Below are positions 34,260 to 41,719 of a stretch of 48,077 nucleotides of DNA, piece by piece. The translations under genes and the position numbers were made by a program. The stretch is from JAVBMU01 sp031551755 (GTDB lineage Bacteria > Actinomycetota > Actinomycetes > Actinomycetales > Cellulomonadaceae), in assembly GCA_031551755.1 (NCBI GenBank), contig JAVBNE010000057.1:1-48077 (forward strand), written 5' to 3'. Each line of letters opens with the position of its first letter. The first letter of the stretch is position 1. The notes beneath the pieces are model-generated. The model made no database searches, was not told where the DNA came from, and saw only the letters and a program-made list of their open reading frames with translations.

Positions 34260-35843
34260 CTACTCCCATTCGATGGTGCCCGGCGGCTTGCTCGTCACGT
34301 CGAGGACCACCCGGTTGACCTCCGGCACCTCGTTGGTGATGCGCGTGGAGATCGTGGACAGGATGTCGTACGGCAGCCGAGTCCAGTCGGCGGTCATCGC
34401 GTCCTCGCTGGACACGGGCCGCAACACGATCGGGTGACCGTAGGTGCGGCCGTCGCCCTGGACGCCCACCGAGCGCACATCGGCCAGCAGCACCACGGGG
34501 CACTGCCAGATCTCCCGGTCCAACCCCGCCTTGGTCAGCTCGGCGCGCGCGATGGCATCGGCAGCCCGCAGTGTCTCCAGCCGGTCGGCGGTGACCTCAC
34601 CGACGATCCGGATACCCAGCCCCGGCCCCGGGAACGGCTGACGCCACACGATCTCAGCCGGCACCCCGAGCTCCAGCCCGACCGCCCGCACCTCATCCTT
34701 GAAGAGCGCGCGCAACGGCTCAACGAGGGAGAACTGCAAGTCGTCCGGCAGACCACCCACGTTGTGGTGGCTCTTGATGTTCGCCGCCCCCTCACCGCCG
34801 CCGGATTCAACGACATCCGGGTACAGGGTGCCCTGGACCAGGTACTTGACTTCGGCACCGTGATCGCCAGCATCGGCCACCACCTCCCGGGCCGCGTCCT
34901 CGAAAACCCGGATGAACTCCCGGCCGATGATCTTGCGTTTCGTCTCGGGGTCCGAATGCCCGGCGAGCGCCGCGAGGAACCGGGCCCGCGCGTCGACCAC
35001 CTTGAGGCGCACCCCCGTGGCCGCCACGAAGTCGCGTTCGACCTGCTCGACCTCCCCCGCCCGCAGCAGCCCGTGATCGACAAAAACGCAGGTGAGCTGA
35101 TCCCCCACGGCCTTCTGCACAAGGGCCGCTGCCACGGAGGAGTCCACACCACCCGACAACCCACATATCACCCGGTCATCACCGACCTGCGCACGGATCG
35201 CCGCGACCTGGTCGGCGATGACGTTCCCCGGCGTCCAGGAAGCGGTGAGTCCGGCTCCCTCGTAGAGGAACCGTTCCAGCACGGCCTGGCCATGCGCGGA
35301 GTGCTTGACCTCGGGGTGCCACTGGACCCCGAAGAGCCGCCGCTCCCGGTCCTCGAAGGCCGCCACTGGCGAACCATCTGAGGTCGCCAGCACGTCGAAG
35401 CCTTCGGGGGCGCGGTGAACAGCGTCGCCATGGCTCATCCAGGCGGTCTGGGTCGCGGGAGTGCCGGCGAGCAGCGTGCCGGTGGCGGCGACCGTGACCT
35501 CGGTGCCGCCGTACTCACGTTGGCCCGTCTGCGCGACGTCACCGCCGAGGGCTCGGGCCATCGCCTGGAAGCCGTAGCAGATGCCGAGCACCGGCACCCC
35601 GGCGTCGAAGAGCGCCGGGTCGATGAACGGGGCACCCGTGGCGTAGACGGAGGACGGCCCACCGGACAGGATGATCGCCGCCGGATCCTTGGCCAGGAGT
35701 TGGTCGACCGTGAAGGTGTGCGGCACGATCTCCGAGTACACCTTGGCCTCGCGCACCCGCCGGGCGATGAGCTGGGCATACTGCGCACCGAAGTCGATGA
35801 CGAGGACGGGACGGGGGGTGGCCGAGGGGCCGAGCGTGGTCAC
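34260..35843 (-). CDS. guaA: GMP synthase (glutamine-hydrolysing)
   Basis: A 527-residue enzyme that aminates XMP to GMP. The class I glutamine amidotransferase domain (1-~200) has the nucleophile Cys89 in GICYGFQAM and the His/Glu pair in QWHPEV. The ATP-pyrophosphatase domain has the P-loop GLSGGVDSSVAAAL, and the C-terminal dimerisation domain ends in SKPPGTIEWE. GTG 35843 (VTTLGPS...VLVIDFGAQY) fits the family N terminus; the frame remains open to 36002 into the tRNA-like locus, which argues against longer starts. It is downstream of the two permuted tRNA-like genes, separated by a hairpin. Confidence 0.96.
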   Translation of the reverse strand: MTTLGPSATPRPVLVIDFGAQYAQLIARRVREAKVYSEIVPHTFTVDQLLAKDPAAIILSGGPSSVYATGAPFIDPALFDAGVPVLGICYGFQAMARALGGDVAQTGQREYGGTEVTVAATGTLLAGTPATQTAWMSHGDAVHRAPEGFDVLATSDGSPVAAFEDRERRLFGVQWHPEVKHSAHGQAVLERFLYEGAGLTASWTPGNVIADQVAAIRAQVGDDRVICGLSGGVDSSVAAALVQKAVGDQLTCVFVDHGLLRAGEVEQVERDFVAATGVRLKVVDARARFLAALAGHSDPETKRKIIGREFIRVFEDAAREVVADAGDHGAEVKYLVQGTLYPDVVESGGGEGAANIKSHHNVGGLPDDLQFSLVEPLRALFKDEVRAVGLELGVPAEIVWRQPFPGPGLGIRIVGEVTADRLETLRAADAIARAELTKAGLDREIWQCPVVLLADVRSVGVQGDGRTYGHPIVLRPVSSEDAMTADWTRLPYDILSTISTRITNEVPEVNRVVLDVTSKPPGTIEWE

Positions 35844-35886
35844 CGGCCCAGGATAGTGGGCGCGCGGGGCGCCTGGACAAAGCGGC

Positions 35887-35917
35887 GGACCCGAGCACAT
35901 AGCCGGTGCCCGGGTCC
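35887..35917 (-). terminator. Hairpin ending the tRNA-like transcription unit
   Basis: A 12-bp stem with one mismatch (GGACCCGAGCAC at 35887-35898 with GTGCCCGGGTCC at 35906-35917), followed on the minus strand by CGCTTTG. It lies between the permuted tRNA-like pair and guaA, suggesting they are separate transcripts. Confidence 0.65.
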
Positions 35918-35951
35918 TGAAGGCGCTCATGTGGTGACGAGACCACGGTCG

Positions 35952-36052
35952 GCACGGATCAGTTTGTCGACACCGTGTCTTTCCATTGGACCATCGGGGC
36001 ATGTGGCGCCCCGAACTGGATTCGAACCAGCATTCGGTGAGATCGTCCGTAC
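35952..36052 (-). tRNA. Circularly permuted tRNA-like gene 2
   Basis: Read on the minus strand, the 3' part of a tRNA comes first: T-stem GCTGG (36031-36027), loop TTCGAAT, CCAGT, acceptor 3' strand TCGGGGC (36014-36008), discriminator G and an encoded CCA. After CAT (36003-36001) comes the 5' part: acceptor GCCCCGA (36000-35994), TG and a D-arm with AATGGAAA and G18G19. The acceptor pairs 7/7. CGGTG (35975-35971) pairs 5/5 with CACCG (36039-36035) as an anticodon stem, leaving a short variable region. Beyond it, TCCGTGC (35958-35952) pairs with GTACGGA (36052-36046). No standard anticodon loop can be assembled, so amino-acid identity is open. An intact linear tRNA cannot be drawn from these parts. 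Confidence 0.7.
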
Positions 36053-36086
36053 TCGTTGATGCCTCGCGTAGCGCAATGCTGATGCT

Positions 36087-36217
36087 GGAGCAAGAGTCTG
36101 AATCGTCAGACGGCCGCCTCTACCGTTGGGCTACCGCGGCATGGGTGCCGCGGGAAGGATTCGAACCTCCACTGGAACCGCCTCGTCAGTCTGAGCGTGA
36201 GCCTCAGCTTGTACTCC
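36087..36217 (-). tRNA. Circularly permuted tRNA-like gene 1
   Basis: Same layout as the gene downstream of it. First the 3' part: T-stem GGAGG (36170-36166), loop TTCGAAT, CCTTC, acceptor 3' strand CCGCGGC (36153-36147), A, CC. Then, after CAT, the 5' part: acceptor GCCGCGG (36140-36134), TA and a D-arm with AACGGTAGA. The acceptor pairs 7/7. GGCCGT (36115-36110) pairs with GCGGTT (36181-36176) over six positions including three G-U pairs. Outer segments CTTG and CTCC (36094-36087) pair with CAAG (36211-36208) and GGAG (36217-36214). CTGACGA occurs on both sides of the break. The anticodon is unresolved. Confidence 0.7.
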
Positions 36218-36276
36218 CATGCGACCCAGCGACTCGGCCGGTGCCCCGGCCTCGGCACTGGTTATTTGCCGCATGT

Positions 36277-36304
36277 TCCGGTCACCCCCGCCAGGGGTGC
36301 CGGA
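36277..36304 (-). terminator. Hairpin downstream of the 36314-37048 gene
   Basis: TCCGG/CCGGA and CACCCC/GGGGTG arms (36277-36288 with 36294-36304) form an 11-bp stem with a one-base bulge and a 5-base loop, 10 bases after the stop codon. It would separate this gene from the tRNA-like unit. Confidence 0.65.
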
Positions 36305-36313
36305 GCCTTGAGG

Positions 36314-37048
36314 CTACCGTCCGAAGAGGTAGCCGAAAACCGTGTCGCCAACCTTGCGGTCCGTCACCTCGGCCTCGTTCGCGGTCTCGCGGGCGAAACG
36401 CACGGCGTCCTGCAACCGCTCGACGCGGGCCTTCAGCTCGTTCACCCGCTGGGCCGGGAGCGCCCCGGAGAACTTGACCGTCGTCCAGGTGCCGACGGGC
36501 ACATCCTCGAAGTACATCTCGACCTGCGCCGGGTGGTGTTCGGTCGCCTCGGCCTTGACGTGGTTGCGGGGGACCTTCTTGGTCCGCACGGTCCGCGTCG
36601 GCTCGGTGCGCCAGCAGTCCGCCGAGGCGTCGTACTCCCAGGCGTCGGCGGTGTCGAGCAGGGGCAGCTTGGTGACCAGCGTGTGTATGTCGACCAGCCG
36701 CTTCTCCAAGAAGAGCAGGTATGTGATCGGCACATCGCTCAACAGCGTCTGACCATCCACGACGACGTCGGCCCGTGCGGCGGTGTTCGCCCACTCCTTG
36801 GTGGCGGTCACATCGAAGAGCCGGGTCATGACCTCGGCGGTCCGGTCCAGCACCTCGTCCACCTTGACCTGAACGCGGGTCGACTCAGGCGGCAAGACCT
36901 CGCCTTCCTCGTCCTTCGGCTGGTAGGTCCGGGAGAGGCCGGCAAGCAGCGCCGGCTTCTGCAACGTCTGGTACTGCGCCGTCAGCTCGGATTGCGAGGA
37001 CGACTTGACGCCTTTCTCGACGGCGACGATCTGGTTGAGCTTGGTCAT
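36314..37048 (-). CDS. Conserved actinobacterial hypothetical protein
   Basis: A 244-residue soluble protein (MTKLNQIVAVEKGVKSSSQ) without signal peptide or membrane helix. It contains a helical N-terminal half, DVPITYLLFLEKRLVDIHT, a basic PRNHVKAEATEHHPAQVE block, and a helical end (NELKARVERLQDAVRFARE). Close relatives are common in actinobacteria, where they are annotated only as hypothetical. The composition suggests a cytoplasmic, possibly oligomeric protein. Function not known. A terminator hairpin follows. Confidence 0.8.
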   Translation of the reverse strand: MTKLNQIVAVEKGVKSSSQSELTAQYQTLQKPALLAGLSRTYQPKDEEGEVLPPESTRVQVKVDEVLDRTAEVMTRLFDVTATKEWANTAARADVVVDGQTLLSDVPITYLLFLEKRLVDIHTLVTKLPLLDTADAWEYDASADCWRTEPTRTVRTKKVPRNHVKAEATEHHPAQVEMYFEDVPVGTWTTVKFSGALPAQRVNELKARVERLQDAVRFARETANEAEVTDRKVGDTVFGYLFGR

Positions 37049-37087
37049 GTGGACCAGTCTAGAGAGCGGTGAAGCGCGCAGTCGACG

Positions 37088-37471
37088 CTATTTCCCGTCG
37101 CCGTATTGCGCCTCCAGGCCCGCGAGCTTGGCGTCCGCGTCCTGGTGCACTGTGCGCTCCAGGATGAAGGACATCACCGGCACGACGCCGGCCAGCACCA
37201 TCGCGACCAGCCGCCCCCAGCCCCACCGCATCTTGGTCCACAGGTCGAGCACGGTGACCAAGTACAGGATGTAGATCCCGCCGTGGACCTGCGGCACCCA
37301 CCGCAACGCATCGGTCAGCCCGTCGGTGTGCGTAAGGTACTTGGAGATCATCTCCACGCACAACACCAGCAGCATCACACCGGTCACAATCGCCATCACC
37401 CGGTAACGAGTCAACGATCCGCGGGCCTTGCGGATGGCGGTGCGGGCGGTCTCGGTGGTGGGCGTCGTCAT
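37088..37471 (-). CDS. Small membrane protein, DUF3817 family
   Basis: A 127-residue protein with three transmembrane helices: YRVMAIVTGVMLLVLCVEM, a second in VHGGIYILYLVTVLDLW and a third in LVAMVLAGVVPVMSFILE. The WVPQVHGGIYILYL and PVMSFILER blocks are the DUF3817 signature. Often encoded near guaA in actinobacteria, as here. ATG 37471 is used; the frame stays open further upstream but runs into the divergent exporter gene. Function unknown. Confidence 0.85.
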   Translation of the reverse strand: MTTPTTETARTAIRKARGSLTRYRVMAIVTGVMLLVLCVEMISKYLTHTDGLTDALRWVPQVHGGIYILYLVTVLDLWTKMRWGWGRLVAMVLAGVVPVMSFILERTVHQDADAKLAGLEAQYGDGK

Positions 37472-37484
37472 GAAGTTAATGTAG

Positions 37485-39296
37485 ATGACCGTGCGCTCCC
37501 TCCCGCTTGCCGATCCAGGAACGCCCGTCATCAGCGGGCCGGTCGGGTACCTCGCCTGGCTCGCGCGACGGCAATCGGGCATCCTCGCGGTGGCGCTCTG
37601 CTTCGGCCTGATCACCTTCGGCTGCCAGGCATTGACCCCCTACCTGGTGGGCCGGGCCCTCGACGAGGGACTGACGGACGGCTTCGGTTCTGCTCTGTGG
37701 GGCTGGGCCGGGCTCATGGCCGCAGTGGGGGCGGTCCTGATCTTCGCCTCGGCGATGGGGCACCGACTCGATGTGGAGAACTGGCTGCGCTCGGCGTTCA
37801 CTACTTCACAGTTGGTCGGTGACACCGTGAGCCGGTCCGGAGACGCGATCACCGCGGAGCTGCCGACCGGCGAGGTGGTGTCGGCGGTGGCGAGCGACGC
37901 CTTGCGCATCGGGGAGATCTTCGCCATCGCAGCCCGGTTCATGGGCAGTGTGCTGGCCTACGCGATAGTCGCCGTCATTATGCTCCGCACGTCCACAACC
38001 CTCGGCATCGTCGTCGCACTCGGACTGCCCGCCGTCGCCGGCGTCCTCGGCCTCATGGTCAAACCGCTGCAACAACGCCAGACGGCGCAACGGGAGGCAT
38101 CCGGGCGGCTGACGACATTGGGCGCGGACACCGTCGCGGGTCTGCGCATCCTGCGCGGGATCGGCGGCGAGCGGGCCTTCACCGACCGCTACCGGGCGCA
38201 ATCCCAAGAGGTACGAGCCACCGGAGTGCGGGTGGCCACCACCCAGTCCTACCTCGACGGGCTCCAAGTACTGCTCCCCGGACTCTTCGTCGCGCTCGTG
38301 CTCTACCTGGGGGCGCATGCCGCCCTGGCCGGGGACATCACCGCGGGACAGCTGGTGTCGTTCTACGGCTACGCAGCCTTCCTGAGCTGGCCGCTGCAGA
38401 TCGCGACCGAAACCCTGCAGATCGCGACCGAAACCCTGCAGATCGCCACCCGATCCTATGTGGCCGCCAAGAAGCTGATCGGGGTGCTGGCGGTCGTTCC
38501 TTCGACCGGCGCCACCCCAGCCACTGCCATCGAGCCACCCTCCGGGTCGCCGCTCGTTGATGCCACCAGCGGGCTCACGTTGCACCCGGGGCGGGTGGTG
38601 GCGCTGGTCAGCGTGGACCCCGATGAGACCGCCAGGATCGCCACCCGCCTGGGCCGTTTCGATGATGCGGCTGAGGCCGCGACGCCCGTCCACCTGGGCG
38701 GCACACCGGTGGCCGACCTGGACAAGGCGGCACTCCGGCGGCGGATCGTGGTCGCCGAAGCCACCCCGCATTTGTTCTCCGGGGTGCTCGGCGAGGAACT
38801 GGACGTGCGCGGGCGGGCTGTGGAGCGCGAGCTACTGCGCGCGATGGACCACGCCGACGCCCACGACGTCCTCGACTCCGTGCCCGACGGGTTGGCTGGC
38901 GAGATCCCCGAGATGGGCCGATCGCTCTCCGGCGGCCAACGTCAACGGGTCGCGCTGGCCCGCGCCCTTCTGACCGAACCCGAAATCCTGATCCTGATCG
39001 AACCGACCAGCGCCGTCGACGCCCACACCGAGGCCCGCATCGCCCAACGACTCGCAGCCGCCCGGCGAGGCCGCACCACCTTGGTCGTCACGGCGAGCCC
39101 GTTGGTGCTCGACCATGTCGACGAGGTGCTCTTCGTCGAGAACGGCCGGGTGGCGACCAGCGGCACCCACCGCGACCTCCTGGAACGTCCACCCCACGCC
39201 CCCGACGGCCCGGTCGCCGCCCGCTACCGGTCGGTGGTGGGCCGGAACCTGGACGACGACCCGCAGACGACCATTCGATGGGGGAGATCGGCATGA
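37485..39296 (+). CDS. ABC exporter subunit with degenerate ATP site
   Basis: A 603-residue half-transporter: six-helix transmembrane domain (~25-320) fused to a nucleotide-binding domain (~360-590). The signature LSGGQRQRVALARALL is intact. The Walker A region reads VSVDPDETARIAT and lacks GxxGxGK(S/T), Walker B reads LILIEPTS with Ile instead of Asp, and the H-loop histidine is missing (TASPLVLDH). It must therefore pair with the next gene product, which has the complementary defects. A 21-bp tandem repeat encodes LQIATET twice and LQIAT a third time near residue 305. ATG 37485 is divergent from the DUF3817 gene. Confidence 0.93.
   Translation: MTVRSLPLADPGTPVISGPVGYLAWLARRQSGILAVALCFGLITFGCQALTPYLVGRALDEGLTDGFGSALWGWAGLMAAVGAVLIFASAMGHRLDVENWLRSAFTTSQLVGDTVSRSGDAITAELPTGEVVSAVASDALRIGEIFAIAARFMGSVLAYAIVAVIMLRTSTTLGIVVALGLPAVAGVLGLMVKPLQQRQTAQREASGRLTTLGADTVAGLRILRGIGGERAFTDRYRAQSQEVRATGVRVATTQSYLDGLQVLLPGLFVALVLYLGAHAALAGDITAGQLVSFYGYAAFLSWPLQIATETLQIATETLQIATRSYVAAKKLIGVLAVVPSTGATPATAIEPPSGSPLVDATSGLTLHPGRVVALVSVDPDETARIATRLGRFDDAAEAATPVHLGGTPVADLDKAALRRRIVVAEATPHLFSGVLGEELDVRGRAVERELLRAMDHADAHDVLDSVPDGLAGEIPEMGRSLSGGQRQRVALARALLTEPEILILIEPTSAVDAHTEARIAQRLAAARRGRTTLVVTASPLVLDHVDEVLFVENGRVATSGTHRDLLERPPHAPDGPVAARYRSVVGRNLDDDPQTTIRWGRSA
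38394..38450 (+). repeat. In-frame 21-bp tandem repeat within the exporter gene
   Basis: Two identical 21-base units (38394-38414 and 38415-38435) and a third partial one encode the heptad LQIATET in tandem, at the end of the transmembrane domain. Each unit adds two helical turns. Confidence 0.95.
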
Positions 39297-41026
39297 AGCT
39301 GCCCATCGCTGACTCCAAGGGCGTGCGGGTGCACGCGGGCCGCCTGCTCACCCAACACCGCCGCGCACTGACGGGGCTCGCAGCGCTGCACACACTCGCC
39401 GCCGTCGTCGGCCTCGCTGGCCCGTGGCTGCTCGGCCGCCTGGTCGATGCCGTCACCCAAGGCACGACGGCGGGGTACGTCGACCGGCTGATCGCCCTCG
39501 GTGTGGCGGCCGTGCTGTGCCAGGCCGTCCTGATCCGGTACGCCCAGCGGGCCTCGATGATCTTTGGGGAGACGGTCTTCGCGCAGTTGCGGGAGGACTT
39601 CCTCGCGACCGTGACCGCACTCCCCCTGTCGGTCGTCGAACGCGCCGGTACCGGTGACCTGGTCGCGCGCACCACCAACGACGTGAACCGCCTGCAGCAT
39701 GCCGTGCGGTTCGGGGTCCCACGGCTGATCGTGGCCGTGGTCACCATCGCGCTGACCGTCGTCGCGAGCCTGCTGATCGCCCCGGCGGTCGCCGTAGCGA
39801 TGTTTGTCGCCGTGCCCGTCATGGTGGTCGTGTTGCGGTGGTATCTGCGCCGGGCGGCGCCCGGCTACCAGCGTGAATCAGCGGCCTACGCGACGCTGAA
39901 CGGCACCATCACCGAGTCCGTGGAGGGCGCCCGGACCATCGACGCCCTCGGTCTGGGTGAGCGCCGCCGCAAGCGGGTCGCCGACGATCTGAGGGAGGCG
40001 TTCGCCGCCGAGAAGTACACCCTTCGGCTGCGCACCGTGCTGTTCCCCGCCATCGACGTCGTCTTCGTCGCCGCGCCCATCGCGGTGATCGTCTGGGGCG
40101 GCTACCTGATCTCGACCGGCCACACCACGATCGGCGCGGTCACCACCATCGCCATGTATGCCGTGCAGTTGGCCGGCCCCGTGTGGGAGCTGGTGTTCTG
40201 GCTCGACGAGATCCAGGTTGCCGCCACCTCCCTGGCCCGGATCATCGGCGTGGAGTTGGTCGAAACGGATCGGGTCGCGGGTAGCGCCGAGCCCGCCGAT
40301 GAACATGTGGTGGCGCGCGACGTGCGGTACGCCTACCGCGAGGGTCACGACGTGCTGCATGGGATCGACCTCGACCTGCGCGTCGGCGAACGGCTGGCCG
40401 TCGTGGGTCCTTCGGGTGCGGGCAAGTCCACGCTCGGACGCATGCTGGCCGGAATCCACCCACCGACCGGCGGTTCGGTGACCGTCGGCGGTGTGCCGCT
40501 CGTCGAACTGCCGCTGGCCGACCTGCGCGGTCACGTGGCCCTGGTGACCCAAGAGCACCACGTATTCGTGGGCACACTGGCCGACAACCTGCGGTTGGCC
40601 GACCCCTCGGCGGACGACGCCGCGTTGGTGGCCGCCCTGGAGGCGGTCGATGCGCGGGGCTGGGCCGAGTCGCTGCCTGACGGGCTGGCGACCGAAGTCG
40701 GCTCGGGTGGGCACACCCTCACACCGGCCCAGGCGCAACAGGTGGCGCTCGCGCGCCTGGCCCTGCTCGACCCGCACACCCTGGTGTTGGACGAGGCCAC
40801 GTCGTTGCTCGACCCCCGGGCCGCGCGACACCTCGAACGGTCGTTGAGTGCCGTGCTGACTGGGCGGACAGTCGTGGCCATCGCGCACCGCCTGCACACG
40901 GCGCACGATGCCGACCGGGTCGCGGTGGTCGACAACGGCCAGATCACGGAGATCGGCTCGCACGACGACCTCGTGGCCGCCGACGGCGACTACGCGCGGC
41001 TCTGGCACTCCTGGCAACACGAGTAG
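39293..41026 (+). CDS. ABC exporter subunit with intact ATPase but degenerate signature motif
   Basis: A 577-residue partner half-transporter: six-helix domain (~25-310), then an NBD with Walker A GPSGAGKST, Q-loop VTQEHH, Walker B TLVLDEATS and H-loop IAHRL, all intact. The ABC signature is degenerate (LTPAQAQQVALARL instead of LSGGQ). Together with the upstream subunit this leaves one composite catalytic site and one dead site, as in asymmetric heterodimeric exporters. ATG 39293 overlaps the upstream stop and has GGGGAG 7 bases before it. The substrate could be a drug, lipid or peptide; no maturation genes are nearby. Confidence 0.94.
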   Translation: MKLPIADSKGVRVHAGRLLTQHRRALTGLAALHTLAAVVGLAGPWLLGRLVDAVTQGTTAGYVDRLIALGVAAVLCQAVLIRYAQRASMIFGETVFAQLREDFLATVTALPLSVVERAGTGDLVARTTNDVNRLQHAVRFGVPRLIVAVVTIALTVVASLLIAPAVAVAMFVAVPVMVVVLRWYLRRAAPGYQRESAAYATLNGTITESVEGARTIDALGLGERRRKRVADDLREAFAAEKYTLRLRTVLFPAIDVVFVAAPIAVIVWGGYLISTGHTTIGAVTTIAMYAVQLAGPVWELVFWLDEIQVAATSLARIIGVELVETDRVAGSAEPADEHVVARDVRYAYREGHDVLHGIDLDLRVGERLAVVGPSGAGKSTLGRMLAGIHPPTGGSVTVGGVPLVELPLADLRGHVALVTQEHHVFVGTLADNLRLADPSADDAALVAALEAVDARGWAESLPDGLATEVGSGGHTLTPAQAQQVALARLALLDPHTLVLDEATSLLDPRAARHLERSLSAVLTGRTVVAIAHRLHTAHDADRVAVVDNGQITEIGSHDDLVAADGDYARLWHSWQHE

Positions 41027-41048
41027 ACGGTACTGGGCAACGGGTGGC

Positions 41049-41098
41049 GGTCCGGGTGGCCCGGCCGCAAAGGGGGTCACCCCACGCCGGCCCGGACC
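41049..41098. terminator. Imperfect GC-rich hairpin after the exporter genes
   Basis: GGTCCGGG (41049-41056) pairs with CCCGGACC (41091-41098), with further interrupted pairing inside. It lies between the convergent exporter operon and the 41123-41443 gene. Confidence 0.4.
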
Positions 41099-41122
41099 GG
41101 CTTGTCGGGTGGTAGCGCCCGC

Positions 41123-41443
41123 CTAGCTCGGCAGCAGGCGCGCGTAAGCGTAGGTGCCGGGTGCGGCGGGGTTCGGGATGAGCCCGACCACGTCCCCCAC
41201 TCGCGGTATCTGCACCTTGGAGACCAGGGTCTCCAATGAGATCGGTTGACCAGTCGCTTGGATGGTGAGTAATAGCACCACCACCGGGTCGTAATTGACG
41301 AGCGTGCCGGTGTCCTGGATTCCGGTGACCAGCGCCGCAGTCATCGGGGCACCTGCTGCGGCAGCCGCGGCGGCTCTCTGCTGGGTCCGGGCGGCCTCGA
41401 TGCCTGCCTGTAGTTGTGCCTTCGCCTTCTTGCGTCCGAACAC
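41123..41443 (-). CDS. Small protein of unknown function
   Basis: A 106-residue protein. It begins VFGRKKAKAQLQAGIEAARTQQ with an Ala-rich helix (RAAAAAAAGAP), then a beta-rich half: DTGTLVNYDPVVVLLLTIQ, VQIPRVGDVVGLIPNP and AYARLL. The second half has the look of a small beta-barrel, similar in outline to proteins that follow a KKAK-tailed helix in other actinobacteria. GTG 41443 has an AGGAG ribosome-binding site upstream. No named domain recognised. Confidence 0.65.
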   Translation of the reverse strand: MFGRKKAKAQLQAGIEAARTQQRAAAAAAAGAPMTAALVTGIQDTGTLVNYDPVVVLLLTIQATGQPISLETLVSKVQIPRVGDVVGLIPNPAAPGTYAYARLLPS

Positions 41444-41515
41444 CCCTGCTCCTCTCCTTACGCTCCTTCGCGCATGTGACCGTGTGGTCTCAGTGTGCTC
41501 CAGCTGGCCGCCAAC

Positions 41516-41689
41516 TCATCTTTCCTCCGCTCGAAGGATTACACCGAGCTCCCGCATCATCGCGAAGAGACGCTGCGTGTAGAGGCTCGGCTTTCCCTGC
41601 TCGATCTCCACGACATAGCGTCGGGAGATACCCAAATCCTCGGCGAGTTCTGCCTGGGTAAGGCCCCGGCGCTTCCGCCCGCCTGTCAC
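41516..41689 (-). CDS. Short XRE/HipB-type HTH regulator
   Basis: A 57-residue protein starting at GTG 41689. It reads VTGGRKRRGLTQAELAEDLG, then ISRRYVVEIEQGKPSLYTQR and LFAMMRELGVILRAEER: a complete five-helix XRE HTH like HipB antitoxins but about 10-15 residues shorter at the N terminus. No HipA-like kinase is adjacent. A palindrome covers its start codon, so autorepression is likely. It may be an orphan antitoxin or a stand-alone repressor. Confidence 0.75.
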   Translation of the reverse strand: MTGGRKRRGLTQAELAEDLGISRRYVVEIEQGKPSLYTQRLFAMMRELGVILRAEER

Positions 41690-41703
41690 GTTATTGTGAC
41701 AGG
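41682..41703. promoter_or_regulatory. Palindromic operator across the XRE start codon
   Basis: CCTGTCAC (41682-41689) and GTGACAGG (41696-41703) are perfect 8-bp inverted arms around GTTATT. The GTG start at 41689-41687 lies inside one arm. A dimeric XRE protein binding here would block its own expression. Confidence 0.65.
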
Positions 41704-41719
41704 ATCCTGAGACATCGGG

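Noticed and set aside
35952..36217. Ordinary linear tRNA with a long insertion, from GCCGCGG (36140) to TCGGGGC-G-CCA (36004)
   Set aside because: The acceptor could pair 6/7 with one G-G mismatch, but no anticodon stem forms between these two halves, the span is ~137 bases, and the outer 3' half and 5' half would be left over. The permuted reading pairs 7/7 twice and leaves nothing unused.
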